Below the pieces are notes generated by a model. It saw only the letters and a program-made list of their open reading frames with translations, made no database searches and was not told the DNA's origin. Positions 1 to 12,285 of a stretch of 64,000 nt of DNA are shown here, in pieces. Position numbers and translations under genes: made by a program. Source of the DNA: Armigeres subalbatus (lineage: Eukaryota > Arthropoda > Insecta > Diptera > Culicidae); NCBI RefSeq assembly GCF_024139115.2, contig NC_085140.1, forward strand, positions 158,002,452 through 158,066,451, written 5' to 3'. How positions within the stretch are numbered: the stretch's first letter is position 1; the number at the start of each line of letters is the position of its first letter.

Positions 1-303
1 GAATTATGGTTGCATATCCCACGTTGTAAGTGTAATGAAAGCCGGTTTTTGCTCTGGATCAAGATATGATTTCGATTTTATTTGTATGTAAAACTAAACG
101 TGATTAATCCATTTAACTATTTTTTTTTAAATAGGAAAATGGAGCGTAAATTATTGAAATCAACTCCCCAGTATACAAAGACAACCAAACCTCCGATAAA
201 ATAGTTCAAAAAGATTCAAAAGTTTAATCAATCATCGTCCAACGAGCTGGTATTCTTTTTTATCAAGGATTGCTGAATACGTTTTCAATTGTTAATGACC
301 AAC

Positions 304-1037
304 GACAATTATTTATTTATTTATTCAGACTAAGGCCGAAGTGGCCTGTGCGGTATATAAGAGTCTTCTCCATTCGGCTCGGTCCATGGCTACACGTCGC
401 CAACCACGCAGTCTACGGAGGGTCCGCAAGTCATCTTCCACCTAATCGATCCACCTTGCCCGCTGCGCACCTCGCCTTCTTGTGCCCGTCGGATCGTTGT
501 CAATAACCATTTTCACCGGGTTACTGTCCAACATTCTGGCTACGTGCCCGGCCCACCACAGTCGTCCGATTTTCGCGGTGTGAACGATGGATGGTTCTCC
601 CAGCAGCTGATGCAACTCGTGGTTCATTCGCCTCCTCCACATACCGTCCGCCATATGCACCCCACCATAGATGGTACGCAGCACTTTCCTTTCGAAAACT
701 TCAAGTGCGCGTTGGTCCTCCACGAGCATCGTCCAGGTCTCGTGTCCGTAGAGGACTACCGGTCTAATGAGCGTTTTGTAGATTGTCAGTTTGGTACGGC
801 GGCAAACTCTATTCGATCGGAGCGTCTTGCGGAGTCCAAAGTATGTACGATTTCCAGCCACTATGCGTCTCCGAATTTCTCTGCTGGTATCATTTTCGGC
901 AGTCACCAGTGAGCCCAAGTACACAAATTCTTCTACCACCTCGATTTCGTCACCACCGATGCAAACTCGCGGTGGGTGGCTCACATTGTCTTCTCTGACC
1001 AACGACAAACAAGAGCCATAAATCTCTTTCGTTTCCA
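304..1037 (-). mobile_element. RTE-like non-LTR retrotransposon, 3' part, 5'-truncated
   Basis: The minus-strand frame over about 442-1037 encodes the region after the reverse-transcriptase core of an RTE-like LINE. Recognisable blocks are a VYLGSLVTAENDTSREIRRR stretch, then KTLIRPVVLYGHETWTM, and a C-terminal TGTRRRGAQRARWID. The plus-strand left edge carries a TTTATTTATTTATT run at about 309-325, which is the 3' A-rich tail of an element lying on the minus strand. Similarity stops at about 1037, so the copy lacks endonuclease and RT core (5' truncation, usual for LINEs). The same 3' end recurs nearly unchanged at 52967-53072. RTE is my best clade call; another LINE clade is possible. Confidence 0.8.
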
Positions 1038-1308
1038 TTACAAGCCATGAAAACAAATTTATCGCAACATGATACAAGTGCGAAAAAACATAATCCGAGA
1101 AGCATCCTTCACGACAATGATAAAACCCTTCGTTCTCGATGTAAAAACTACGGGGGAAATCCATGTAAAAACGTCTAGCTCAAACAATCGATGTAAAAAC
1201 GTATGAATTTGAAATTCTGCATATAAACCCATGTAAATAACGACGCCAGTAAAAAGTAGACAAAGCTGAAGATTTCCGTCGGTCTGGAAAAATAGTAGCA
1301 CAGTAGTC

Positions 1309-1925
1309 TTTCTTCTTCTTCTTATTGACATTACATCCCCACACTGAGACAGAGCCGCCTCGCAGCTTAGTGTTCATTAAGCACTTCCACACAGTACTGA
1401 GATTTTCATTTTCATTGAGAGAGGTCACGCGATAATTACATTTTATTCTCTCCCGCTTTCATAGAAAACATAAACAATGAAAAGAATTCTGCCATATTTT
1501 CACGGATTTTTATTTCATGAAAGCGCATCAAACTATTGTAAACAAGCTGTTTCTTCTTCAATAATGTTACTTCTAACACGAAAATCGAAATCAATACAAT
1601 CATTTTATCGACTAGTCATCGTTATTTGCACAGATCTATTAAAATTATATAGAAATTTAGAATTCAAAACAATGCAACATTCCCATCATGACTGCTTGTA
1701 ATGTGACAGGTGACCGGGAGACGGCTACATTTTCATTTGTTCTCTTGAAAATGAAAATGCAACTGTTTTCGCTTTCACATGACAGTCACGAAAACTACCA
1801 GTACTGCTTCCACAGTTATTAACTGCGAGGTTTCTAAGCCAGGTTACCATTTTTGCATTTGTATATCATGAGGCTAACACGATGATACTTTTATGCCCAG
1901 GGAACGGCTAAGGAGGGCCTCACAT
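1309..1925 (-). mobile_element. Feilai-like tRNA-derived SINE split by a later insertion
   Basis: Read on the minus strand, this repeat ends in a GAA-triplet tail (seen as TCTTCTTCTTCTT at the left edge). Its conserved body matches other copies at 17627 and 52014 (motifs 'gtgcttaatgaacac' and 'tgtggggatgtaatgcc'). The body stops at 1391 and resumes at 1815, interrupted by the element at 1392-1806. A triplet-repeat 3' end and a tRNA-related head are the published hallmarks of Aedes Feilai SINEs; the family name here is inference. The head (right end) is shortened. Confidence 0.75.
1392..1806. mobile_element. hAT-like MITE (415 bp) with 8-bp target duplication
   Basis: Both ends are inverted CAGTACTG (1392-1399 and 1799-1806), with looser similarity further in. 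The flanks are the identical 8-mer CTTCCACA (1384-1391 and 1807-1814), and removing one copy plus the insert restores an uninterrupted SINE body. An 8-bp duplication is characteristic of hAT transposases. There is no transposase frame, so it is non-autonomous. Confidence 0.8.
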
Positions 1926-2553
1926 TAGTCTTTAGTAGTATTTAATTACTAGCTTTATGTACCCGGTTTGTTAGTCCGACTCTCGTTGCTACTAGAGACC
2001 GAGTTTACCTCTGCATATCCACGATTGTCTTGGGATAGGATATCGTTTTAGTTACAATGGACGATTTATCTGGATTCACTTCGGTAAGCTACTTTTTCTG
2101 TCTCGCGACGAGAAAAAAAACACCCTCGGTGGTATATGAAAACTGAGGAGGATCGCGCTTTGTACGACCGAAACGACCGGATCAAAGCGCAATACAAGCG
2201 CATTATCCGCCGAATATCAAAAAGATATTTTTTTTCCGGCTCGCGACGAACAACACACGCACTGCACTTACTTTCTCGATGGCTACTCCGCAAGAGAAAA
2301 CACATAGAATAGCTTTGGGAGAATGATGGTTTCAAAGATCATTTGTATATCTCGTATACGGGTGTATATATACGGGTGTCTATCAATCGTAATCGTTGAA
2401 TAGAAATCAAAACACGATTGTTGACGCCATTTTTGGAATCCAAGATGACGGACCAAAATTCAGCATACTATTTCGTGAGATCCCAGCAATAAAATCATGC
2501 AATATGGGTGTTTATCAATCAAGATCGATGGACAGAATACAAAAATCGATATT
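1926..2553. other. Intergenic or intronic sequence, no supported gene
   Basis: No repeat or gene is firmly recognised. One plus-strand segment at 2057-2083 reads as a nine-codon ATG segment followed by a consensus-like donor (gtaagc), phase 0. It could be a short first coding exon of something downstream but has no similarity I can name. The direct repeat CTCGCGACGA occurs twice (about 2102 and 2240). Confidence 0.3.
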
Positions 2554-2666
2554 TCTAGACCAACATTTGAAAAGGGCGTAACAGCCAAATTTTATTCCTT
2601 CTGATTCTTCGTCCCCATATATAGCTATATATGTAGACGAGGAATCAGGACAAATGTTGGTCTAGA
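2554..2666. repeat. Short fold-back element
   Basis: The 16-bp arms TCTAGACCAACATTTG (2554) and its reverse complement (ending 2666) enclose a second, imperfect inverted pair centred on an ATATATAGCTATATAT core near 2625. The whole 113-bp unit can fold into a two-tier hairpin. No clear target duplication. Confidence 0.55.
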
Positions 2667-3396
2667 TTGAAATTAAGGCTAATTTTTTTAAACTTTATTA
2701 AAGTGTTTTAATAAAGGCATATGGCCTAATTTTGGTCCGATAAATTCGGAACAAACGCATCGAAATTCGCACCTGGAATTCGCCGAGATTGAGCTGATGT
2801 CGCACAGTACGCTGGTTGCTACCAATTCTGTCTTCTTGATAGAGCAATAAAGAGGTGCTTCATCTCTCATATCATTTATTGCATCAAGTCCTTCTCCTTA
2901 TCGATGCCTACCACTTCAGGCCGCTCATTTCAAGTATCTGCTATCTAGTCCTTTGTGCTGAAAATAAGTCTCATCATATCTTCGTTAGCTATTTCCATCC
3001 ATTTTTATCTTCATCTAATATCTTCATTTCGCGGTTAAAAATTTCTAGTTTTTTTATTTGGTCTTTCCCGCTCAGTCATAACAGCAAATAAATCTCCATG
3101 GGAAATCACGATTGGTGGCACATCCGGTAATGCACTGTTCGCGATAGATGGGCGGTTGATAGACCATGCAGTCTCGAGCAACTCCTGCATGCCCCTCTGC
3201 ACCATATGAACTGCGTAGTGAAAACGAGACCATCCTTCACATTGTGGACAGAGCCCCTGTTTGTTAGACAATTCGCAGGCCCTATAGTCTGCTCTTTCCG
3301 TCCTTGCATCCTTTCACCAGAGAGTGTTTCAAACTTAAAATTGAGAAATTTTGATCGATTCATAATCTGTAAACAAAAATTAACTTGGCAAAATGG
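2667..3396. other. No gene seen
   Basis: AT-rich sequence with only short chance frames on both strands. No splice-bounded coding block, repeat or RNA gene is recognised. Confidence 0.3.
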
Positions 3397-3398
3397 TA

Positions 3399-3897
3399 GG
3401 GTAACGGTACCAATAGTGGAGGTATTAGTAGATCCGCAAAAGATTTTTTTTTTAAATTGATTATTATGGAAAATTTACTGCTTTCATATCTTAGTCAATA
3501 GATAAACTAATAAATTTGCTAACAAAAATGAGATAGATGTCATTTAACATCAACAATTACCAAATATTGCTAGCACCACTATGGGTACACTGTTCCTTTA
3601 GTGGCGGTAAAAATTAATTTTGGTTCCTATAGTGGTGCTATCCATTGATTTCTTATGAGACTCGCCACTATTGGTACAGTTGCACCACTATAGGTGCAAG
3701 GGAGTCAATTTTGTTAAGAAAAATCATTGTTTTCAATAGTTTTTCAAGCGAAATCTTAAGGTAAGTTGAATTTGACAGGATATTTAAAGCACGTCGCATC
3801 AACTGAAACCATCGTAAACTGTATAAATATGATAAATCTCATTAAAACCCCGCTACCTCCACTATTGGTGCTACCTCCACTAAGGGTACGGTTACCC
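3399..3897. mobile_element. TA-flanked MITE (499 bp)
   Basis: The left end GGGTAACGGTACCAATAGTG and the right end (inverted, GGGTAACCGTACCCTTAGTG) form a TIR of about 26 bp with a few mismatches. Each end abuts a TA dinucleotide (3397-3398, 3898-3899). Internally the motif 'accactat..gg' is repeated in both orientations. TA duplication suggests mobilisation by a Tc1/mariner-type transposase; no coding capacity. Confidence 0.75.
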
Positions 3898-4639
3898 TAT
3901 TCACGTTTGATTCAAACTAACTAGAACGTATCGAATTGATGTCAGTCCGAGTGCGTAGAATCCAAATATTCGTGCCATTTAGAGTTAATATCACATCTAA
4001 AACAAATCGATAGATCGAAAGGCTTTATTCCTGATTTTTTTTATGGCTAAGAACTAATGCTGTGTACACATTCTATTCTATGTACCATAATGAGCATGTA
4101 TCATATTTGATACAGTTCGAAAAACCTTTGGTTACGCGTGTGTGTGTTATCCCCTATCCCTCACCCAGCTGGGGGTGTTGATCAAGTAGTACTACGAATA
4201 ATTTGATCATACCTCATGCTCCGTAATGGTGCCCTTATTGTTATGAAGACTAGTACTACAAAAAGGATTCACTTCTGAAGAAAGAAACTTTCTTATGCAA
4301 CAAGCGATTGAGCTGATATTTTCAGAGATTGATTTTCTCACCAAAAGACATAATCCTGGGGGGTGCCCTGTGGAATTCGACAACTTTTTGTTTCCTGAGC
4401 CAGTCTAATAAACAGGGTTTTTCCTTGCTTTATTTCCATTTATTCACTATTCATATACTTCTTTTATTTATTTTACTCTTTCATCTATCTTATATCAGTG
4501 TCATTTTTCTACACTTTTCAGATTTCTTCTACATTTTTCCTTTCTTCAAATCGCTGCATGTGTTTACTTAATTTAAATATTCTTTTTGTGAAAAAAAACA
4601 CCCTTCATCTTTTCGCAATAACACAAAATTGCTCGTTTT

Positions 4640-4965
4640 TCACCCCATCTATAATATTCCATTTAGGATAGAGAAATTGTGTACCAATTTTGGTTGAAAT
4701 CGGTCCACAGGTTCAAAATTTACGCTAAATTGTTCATTGTCTAAACAATACCCCTCCCTCCCACACGTTTATTTTCAATGACCCATCCTCCTCCTTTATA
4801 ATTGACTCCTTAGTATAGAGAATATTTGTACCAAATTTGGTTGACATCGGTCCTGGGGATTGTAAGTTACTCTAAATTGCTCGTTTTCTCAATGACTCCC
4901 TTTGTTGTCTTCTCCTTAGGATAGAGAATGTGTGTACCAAATTTCGGTCAAGTGGCTCAGTACTA
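4640..4965 (+). repeat. Three diverged direct repeats
   Basis: Three units near 4665, 4810 and 4915 share 'ggatagagaat..tgtgtaccaa' followed by 'tttggttgaaatcggtcc', spaced roughly 110-150 bp. They are diverged tandem copies. No open frame runs through them. 3900-4640 before them holds nothing I recognise. Confidence 0.5.
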
Positions 4966-4971
4966 GTTAGC

Positions 4972-5183
4972 GAACATACTTCTTTTGACAAATCGGGGGC
5001 TACTTTGGACATTTTGAAACAAGAATTACTGCGTGAATTTCTATCAATTTGCCATTATCAACATTCGGATGTCTTGTTGACAGTTGAATGGCAACTTTTT
5101 GCTTCAAATTTGATTTTTTTTCATTTAGTTTACATAAAAAATCAAAAATCCAAAGTAGCCCCCGGAGTCAAAAGAAGCCCCGC
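4972..5183. mobile_element. Inverted-repeat MITE
   Basis: The left arm has CTTCTTTTGAC then CGGGGGCTACTTTGGA. The right arm carries the reverse complement (TCCAAAGTAGCCCCCG then GTCAAAAGAAG). Arms are about 40 bp with a few mismatches around a 130-bp AT-rich centre. No clean target duplication could be assigned. Confidence 0.6.
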
Positions 5184-6547
5184 ACGACGGTACATATATA
5201 GCTTGGATTTTATTCATATAGATAATCGATGTGCTTATTAAGCTCTAAGCTTTGTGACGACAATGAATTAGGATAGTGTACTCGATATCAGTAAATAAAT
5301 TGGCAGTATGATTTTATATTGAGTCGGCCTTTCTGCATTGTAGACGGAAATGAGCTTCTGGTAGGCCAATGGATAAGCTGATACATATTTGATGACTATT
5401 GATTAGCAAAGTTTTCCACCCTGTAGCGGTCGTAGCATGTCCTAATGGGTCGACTGATTTCCGTTGCAGTTACCCATTTCACGGTTCACCAGCCGTAACA
5501 ACCTTGAGGTTCTCAGTAGAACACATAGAACAGAGGCATCCGTTTCGCCTCATCATCGAGGCGTGAACAACAGTGAATGCAAAACATGCACCTAATATAA
5601 TTATTCAATATTTCAACGGAGAGAAAATGGGAGTCTTTTTTATATAGCACCACCTGCAGCAGCACCGATTGGCATCGTTGAGGAAAAGGAAATCATTGAA
5701 CCCTGTTTAATCATTTATGCATATACCGAGGCATCAGACTTGCAGCAATGCATTGCCATGCACTTATACGCGAATAAATAAGTTACCATAAATGCGGTTA
5801 GTAGGTACAGGTACTCAAAGTGCCGTGACGTCTCAAAATGGTCGTTGCAAATCTCAAGTGCCGGCACTTGATCGTATAGTTCCTACGACTGACCGGGAGT
5901 GTTTGTCTGCTATTTGGTTATATAACCACAGTTTCAACTAGCAACTACCGGGCTAATGATCAAACGCGGTTAGTCATACCTGCCATTGTAAAAAATCACC
6001 TTCGATTAATAATTATTCATGCTAGATATCTGCTGACTGACAACAATAATTAGGAGATTGTAGATGCATTTGTAAAAATCCCTTTTTTAAATAAAATTGA
6101 ACGCATTAAACAGTTGATGACAGTTTGTCATGCACCGGTACGGTCTCTCCTCCAGTGTAGTTGTTGTTACTGCTAATGAATTATTTATCACGAAACGTAG
6201 CATTTTTTGTGCGCAAGAAACGTTTGGACAGCGGCATGTGGATACTGGACTCGAGCGTTATCCGTTCAAATTCGATTAGAGGCACGTCAACCAATACAAA
6301 CGCACGCTGTTCGACATTGAACTTGTTCTGGAAAATGCAAGTTCATCTCCGTGACAGCACAGGTCTGGCCAATTGTTCTGACCGACCGGTTTGTGCATTC
6401 TTGTTGCTTGTTGGTGCATAATCACGAAGGGATGTTTCTATTAGTGAAACTCAACGATTCATTTCGTTAATCGTTTGCGTATTAGGATATGTCACAGTGA
6501 AACTGGAAATATTAACAAAACAATTTTTATTATTATAAAAGAGACTT
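5184..6547. other. No gene seen
   Basis: Unique-looking AT-rich sequence. Frames present are short, lack splice context and show no recognisable protein similarity. Confidence 0.3.
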
Positions 6548-6660
6548 TCAGGTCTCCAGTTAGTCTTGCGAACGAAGGCGTAGGATTTCAAATCCGGAGA
6601 TTGCAGGCCAAGTTTCAGTTGGAATGTAGAACCATTGAAGAAGAAGAAGAAGAAGAATCA
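6548..6660 (+). mobile_element. Short SINE copy with GAA tail
   Basis: It begins with 'tctccagttagtcttgcgaa', matching the tRNA-like head of the copy at 15005. It ends in a GAAGAAGAAGAAGAA run (about 6635-6657). The middle is deleted. The resemblance in head and triplet tail supports a tRNA-derived Aedes SINE. Confidence 0.6.
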
Positions 6661-8130
6661 GCGGCTGGCTCGTCTCTTTAACAAAGGTTTTTATTTTTTT
6701 AGTTGATTTGATCCATATTATAACAATGACTATGGAATGAATTCGAATCCCAGTTTCAACGTGTTAATTGAATTAACATGCCTGATAAGCACACCAAAGA
6801 GAAAAGATGTTCGTCATTGTTATTAACACTCCGATATTACGCCTTTATGTGATCAAAATTAAAAATATTAGAACATAAATTAGCATTTCTCACCGCATGT
6901 ATCAAATAACAAGCTGTCTGGGAAATCCATAAAAGTCGAGAATTAAAGGATGGGAAATACCCAAATGGTATGTCTGATAACAAATGATTTGAGCCAATTC
7001 ACACTTAATTTGATTATATTTAGAACATTCATTATCCTATTCTTTTCCCCTAGTAACTGGGGACGACCTCTAATCAAGCATTGCTGGAAACTGTTACTGT
7101 TGAACTCATTTACCTGGATTTTGTCAATAATTCAACTGTCTCCCTAAGTGTCTTCAAGACGCTATATACATACAATGTTGATTTTAATTTTCTTACTGCT
7201 TTCGTAACGGATAAAGCGACTTACATGACAAAAGCATTTGAAATTCTTGAAAGGCTTCTACCGAATTGGCCAGTGAATATTGGAGAAAAAAGTTCCCCAG
7301 CATTGATCGCCTTGAAGCATATTTAAAGTCTATTTTCTCTCATTCGGCCTCGAGAAAATGACTCATAGCTGAATTCCTCAGGTTCCACCGGATTGATTCT
7401 ACACGAGATTTTTTTTAAATTTTCCTCCAAAATATTTTTAGATTTTTTACAGGAATTTCCTCTAAATTTATACCAACGCCAAATGTTGAAATCGTACTAA
7501 TAATAATTGCATTCGCTAGTAAAGTTGCTTTGCATGATTTCATGCAATGATTATTTCATTGTGACAATCACTAGATTAAGCTTGCCCGTTGTCGTGATTT
7601 CAGAAATCGTTATCATAATGTGATAATTACTAGATTCAACTTGGGCAAAAATATAAGATAAAAAAAATCGGTTTTGGTAAAATTAGCAAATTGGAGAATG
7701 AAGTTCATAATTTCTGAGGCGACAAGTGCATTCAAATTAACACGGTTGATTCCACGCTAATCAGAAGAAAAACTTCCGCTTGTGATCACCATTCGAGCCA
7801 AGGCTTATTTATAGTTATCGAGTTGGCGAAGCAATCACAGTTTGAGCTTCAAACACGATAACCCGCTCCTAACATCACCTCATGGCGTTATAAAGCCATA
7901 TTTCTTTTCTTAGTTTTCTGTGAGTATCGAAAAAGTCTCGATTAGCATACACATGTTTTAATACAATTTACATGATTTTTATGGGTTCCTATATTCAGCT
8001 AAATTGAAGTTACTGAATCCAAACCGGTCTGGAATGTGTTTTTATTATTCAATCCAGCGACCAACTAGAAATAGTTACTTCGTGTTAGTCTTTCCCAAAA
8101 AAAATATACCATTCCCGCATAATAATGATA
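6661..8130. other. No gene seen
   Basis: AT-rich. Around 7550-7640 two diverged direct copies of a 'gtgacaatcactagattaagcttg' type segment occur about 85 bp apart. No coding signal or named repeat otherwise. Confidence 0.3.
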
Positions 8131-8320
8131 GGAGGAAAGACGGCTTTAGCAGGTTTTGTTCTATTATTGGCAGGGGGTTTTTGCCGACCAAATTTTATGA
8201 AATTTGGCCACAATATTCTTTGATATGCAAAGAATGTTTAGGCCAAATTTGAGCATAATCAGTCATAAAAAAAACCCCTGCCAATAATAGAACAAAACCT
8301 GCCAAAGCCGTCATTCTCCC
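8131..8320. mobile_element. Palindromic MITE, copy 1 (190 bp)
   Basis: Near-perfect inverted arms (GACGGCTTTAGCAGGTTTTG onward through 'ttctattattggcagggg') cover most of the element, flanked by TA on both sides (8129-8130, 8321-8322). It is one of three close copies in the window (9254-9444, 31663-31853). No coding capacity; the whole element would fold into one long hairpin if transcribed. Confidence 0.85.
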
Positions 8321-9253
8321 TAGATCGGAACAGTTACAATTTCGCAATGATATTCATTATTTTGTATTGTGTATTGTGTAGTACAATTTTTACTATTACA
8401 TATCAACAAGGTGCCAACAAGGAAACCAAACCTTTTCCATTGATCTGATCTGACATAATAACAAATGCAGTTTTTTTTTAGCATTCCATATTTGATATTA
8501 ATGCTCAATGCTAAACAATGCATTATTATTTGGTTGTGATATTGACATTCACATACAAATATTTGTAAAAGTGTATAAAACTTAACTTCTGGATGTTCGT
8601 TAAAACAGTCTGCCAAGTTACGTTTCCCATACACGAATAGCAATACAGCATAAAGTCGAAGCACCGGTCCAACCTGCAATAAGCTTTTTGCAAACACAGT
8701 CTGCATCCATCGTAGAAGGAAACCGGTTGGTCGCTGCGACAACATCCTATTTTTCTGATAAAAGCTGTTGGTACTTGGCGAAACTGGCCCACTGAGCAAC
8801 GGAGAAAGGCAGACGACAGGTTATGCATATGGAACGCGGTGCACTGACTGGATGCATTAGCACTGGACCCACTTCTGATCGAGAATTAAAACTTTGAAGG
8901 AAATGCATTCGTGTTTTATCATTACGCATTTTTCCGTTATTTTGAAACAAATCTGTATAAAATAATTGTACTCTACGTCGTTAAAACAACAATATGTATT
9001 CAAGTAACACTAATTGTGTAAATCCGCGTTTAAAGTAGAATACTTATGAACATCAAGTATAAATCTATAATGCTTTCATCACTATAATACACTTACGTAA
9101 ATCACCCAAAAATTCGATTTGGAACACGCGGCAAGATGTTGTAAAGCAATATAATGTGAACATCCAGGGCCGTAGCATGGACTCCAGGCTACTTTGGCAA
9201 ACCTTTCATTGGGCGCCAATCTATTATTAACGAAAAAATGCGCAAATTTTATA
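8321..9253. other. No gene seen
   Basis: The longest minus-strand frame here (8320-8799) begins inside the MITE and has low-complexity composition with no recognisable domain, so I do not call it a gene. Confidence 0.3.
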
Positions 9254-9444
9254 GGGGGAATGACGGCTTTGGCAGGTTTTGTTCTATTATTGGCAAGGGG
9301 GTTTTTTATGACTGATTATGCTCAAATTTGGCCTAAACATTCTTTGCATATCAAAGAATATTGTGGCCAAATTTCATAAAATTTGGTCGACAAAAACCTC
9401 CCTGCCAATAATAGAACAAAACCTGCCAAAGCCGTCTTTCCCCC
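9254..9444. mobile_element. Palindromic MITE, copy 2 (191 bp)
   Basis: Same family as 8131-8320, but the internal asymmetric segment is inverted relative to copy 1. TA flanks at 9252-9253 and 9445-9446. Outer arms are GGGGGAATGACGGCTTTGGC and a nearly exact inverse. Confidence 0.85.
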
Positions 9445-9599
9445 TATTAGGAAAACAATTCGAATCTTAAATAAAAGAATTGAGATTAAAGGGTTTAGTA
9501 GTTTGAAAATGTTTCAAATAACATTCAATATGCATGTACTAGAACCTGGTACCTGGGTGTTTGTGTGCAGACATCCGCCTAACATAATGTGATCAGCAA

Positions 9600-9783
9600 G
9601 CGTCCTACGAAACGCGGGACGCCTATCTGGATGGCGCCACTAGCTTGAAAATGGATTCTCCAAAAGTGCATTTCGCATAGATTTTGGCCTAAAAAAATTG
9701 GAAAAATATGTGTAAGGCTGAATTAATTGTAACAAATTTGTAAAACAAAGTTGAAAAATGCAGCGTCCCGCGAAACGCGGGAC
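9600..9783. repeat. Pair of small GC-rich hairpins
   Basis: A perfect short hairpin, GTCCCGCG-AAA-CGCGGGAC, lies at 9763-9783. A one-arm-mutated version (GTCCTACGAAACGCGGGAC) lies at about 9602-9620. Each is followed by a 'tctgg' stretch. They stand out from the AT-rich surroundings; function unknown. Confidence 0.5.
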
Positions 9784-9907
9784 ATCTGGCCACATTAACC
9801 TAACAATTTTTAAAATTTTGTTATAGTTTTGACTGATGTTGGCTAAATTATGTAATGCATTTTGCATAGCCGGACTGGAAGTTTATCAGACCTAATCTGC
9901 CCCCACT

Positions 9908-11850
9908 TTTATTTATTTTATTTATTTATTTCGTCAACCTAGTACATATAAATTACATAATTTTTCATATCTTAATGCTAATATACATAGATTGCGAAAT
10001 ATTTAACATATATTTATAATAAAAACTAACTAGAGATTAAATAGGGCAGATAAAAAATGTTATAATGTTTGTCTTATATGTTGCGATTTCAAATTCTATT
10101 AAAATATGTTTTAAGATTCTGCCGAGACATTGTAAAGTCTGAGAAGCTATCGACTTCGTTGATTGTAAATGTCCATTATTCGATTCAAAGGTCCAAATTT
10201 GGCATAGTTTGTTCGATGATAGTTTGTTATAAATAAGGTACGATTTCGAAGTTGCCTTAAAGGAATATAAAAGTTTAATTTTGATAAGATTTCAGGTGAA
10301 TCAACACGTTGCGAAACGATACCATTTACGAATCAAACCATTGCTATTTCACACCGCTCTTTCAAAGTCTGTATGTCAATAAGAATGCAGCGTGCTTTGT
10401 ATTATGGGAGTGGAAAAGATGTCCAGTCTAATTTACGAAGAGCAAATACTAAAAATTGCTTTGGTACAGATTCTAATCTCTCTTCGTGCGTGAATGAGAA
10501 AGGAGACCGTACAATACTGCAATATTCCATTATTGTTCTAACATAAGCTACATAAAGTGTTTTAATTGTATATGGGTCATGAAAGTTATAGCAGAAACGC
10601 TTTATGAACCCCAGCATGTTATTAGCCCTGTGAATGATTGTGTTGTAATGGTCTACAAAATAGGTTTAGAATCTAAGATTACTCCTAAGTCCCTTACTCT
10701 TTCACATTTTTCCACATTTTGATTCCCTAATGCGATTGAAATGTTTTGGTATTTTTCTGCTGAATGATATTAAGTTGCATTTCTTTACATTCAGTTCTAA
10801 TAGGCTTTTCTGGCACCATATGTAGAATTTGTCTATTTCATTGCGGAATACATTGATGTCGACTTCATTTCTTATTTCCATAAAGAGTTTATGTCATCGG
10901 CATAAATTAACACTTTAATGTTTTCCAGAATGAAGTAAATGTCGTTTACGTACAAGATAAAAAGAAGAGGGCCCAAATGAGAGCCTCGAGGGACTCCCGA
11001 AGTGACTTGAATTGGTTTTGATTTGTGTCCATTAAATTTGATAATTTGTTGGCGGTCAGTTAGGTATGATTCAAGCCATTTCAGGAGTCGTGGTTCAATT
11101 CCAATTTTGTGTAGTTTAAAAAGCAGCATAGGTATATCAATGCGATCGAATGCCTTGCTAAAGTCCGTATATAGAGCTTCTACATGGTTGCCGTTATCCA
11201 TTGCATTCAATGAAAAGTCTACGAATTGAAGCAGATTTGTTGAGGTCGAGCGACCTTTAAAAAAGCCGTGTTGCGTGTCAGTTACTCTGTTTTTGATTTG
11301 CAAAAATAGCTTCTCGTTGATAATTGCCTCGAAAAGTTTTGGAATGCAAGAGATAAGGGCTATGCCACGATAATTACGTACGTCTGATTTTCGACCAGAT
11401 TTAAATATTGGTACTAGAAAAGAGCTTTTCCATATTTTTGGGAAGATTCCAGATTCCAGAGACTTATTGAAAAGCCAATATAGAGGAGTAGTGAGTTCTT
11501 TTGCTAATTTTTTATTAATACTGGTGGAATCGTGCCCGGGCCAGGTCCCTTCGAAGCATCCAAGTTCATTAGAGCGTCGAAAATTTCCTGGACTTGAATT
11601 TGATTTACACCAACATCTCTGAAAAATTCTGGATAAAACGCGAAATAATCGTGGTCGCGATCTTCTTCCGAAAATGTAGAATAGATTTCTTAGGAAAAAT
11701 TGGCAAATAAATTATAGTTTTTTCCGAGCTATCGCCAACATTTTCGTCGAGGTGCATTACAGATGGAAAGTTGTCTGATTTTAATTTTGTTTTTACGCAA
11801 TTAAAAAAGTTCTTTGGAGAGGGCTTTATTTCAAGCTCAGGTTTGAATTA
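9908..11850 (-). mobile_element. Jockey-type non-LTR retrotransposon, decayed ORF2
   Basis: Read on the minus strand it begins in the linker before the RT (block ALMNLDASKGPGPG near 11560) and runs through the RT domain. Visible RT motifs are GFFKGRSTSTNLLQF, YTDFSKAFDRIDIPML, SGVPRGSHLGPLLFILYVND and the catalytic YADD (about 10890-11300). The post-RT region includes LGFIKRF..DPYTIKTLY near 10560-10615. Frameshifts and stops break the frame in several places. The 3' end is an A-rich TAAA-type tail at 9905-9935. The 5' part (endonuclease, ORF1) is missing. Exact clade within the jockey/I/CR1 group is not resolved. Confidence 0.85.
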
Positions 11851-12183
11851 TATTGAACAACTCAGCAAAATTTAAACAAGATCCGATGATGTTTCAATTT
11901 TGAAACTTCGTTTGCTATTATTATAATTATGTGGTGAGAAGAATAATCCACAAATAGCACTGAGAGTCATTAAGGACATTCTTTTAGAAACCAGTTAATG
12001 CCCTCCTAACAATGTTAACCTTCCGGGACTCGCGCCATTCTAAAAAGTACAACACTCTCAATAAAGCTCCAGGAAGGTTAACAAAGCAAATAATTGGACC
12101 GCAAATTTGATTCCGAGTTATCGATGCTTCTTTATCGAAATAAAGACTTGACCATTGCATTGAAATTCCAGCGGTGGCCTCAA

Positions 12184-12285
12184 TCGTCTTCTTCTTATTT
12201 CCAAGACAATTTCCAAACCGAAAATTGCCTAGACCGGCACCGGGAATCGCACCCAGCCACTAGGCTAAGGAAGGCCCTATAGTAG
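12184..12285 (-). mobile_element. Internally deleted Feilai-like SINE
   Basis: On the minus strand it shows a Pol III box A-like TAGCCTAGTGG, a box B-like GTGCGATTCCC and the conserved 'ggcaattttcggtttgg'. It then jumps straight to an AAGAAGAAGA tail, so the central body is lost. Confidence 0.65.

Noticed and set aside
8320..8799. 159-residue minus-strand frame
   Set aside because: It starts inside a MITE end, has no domain and no splice support.
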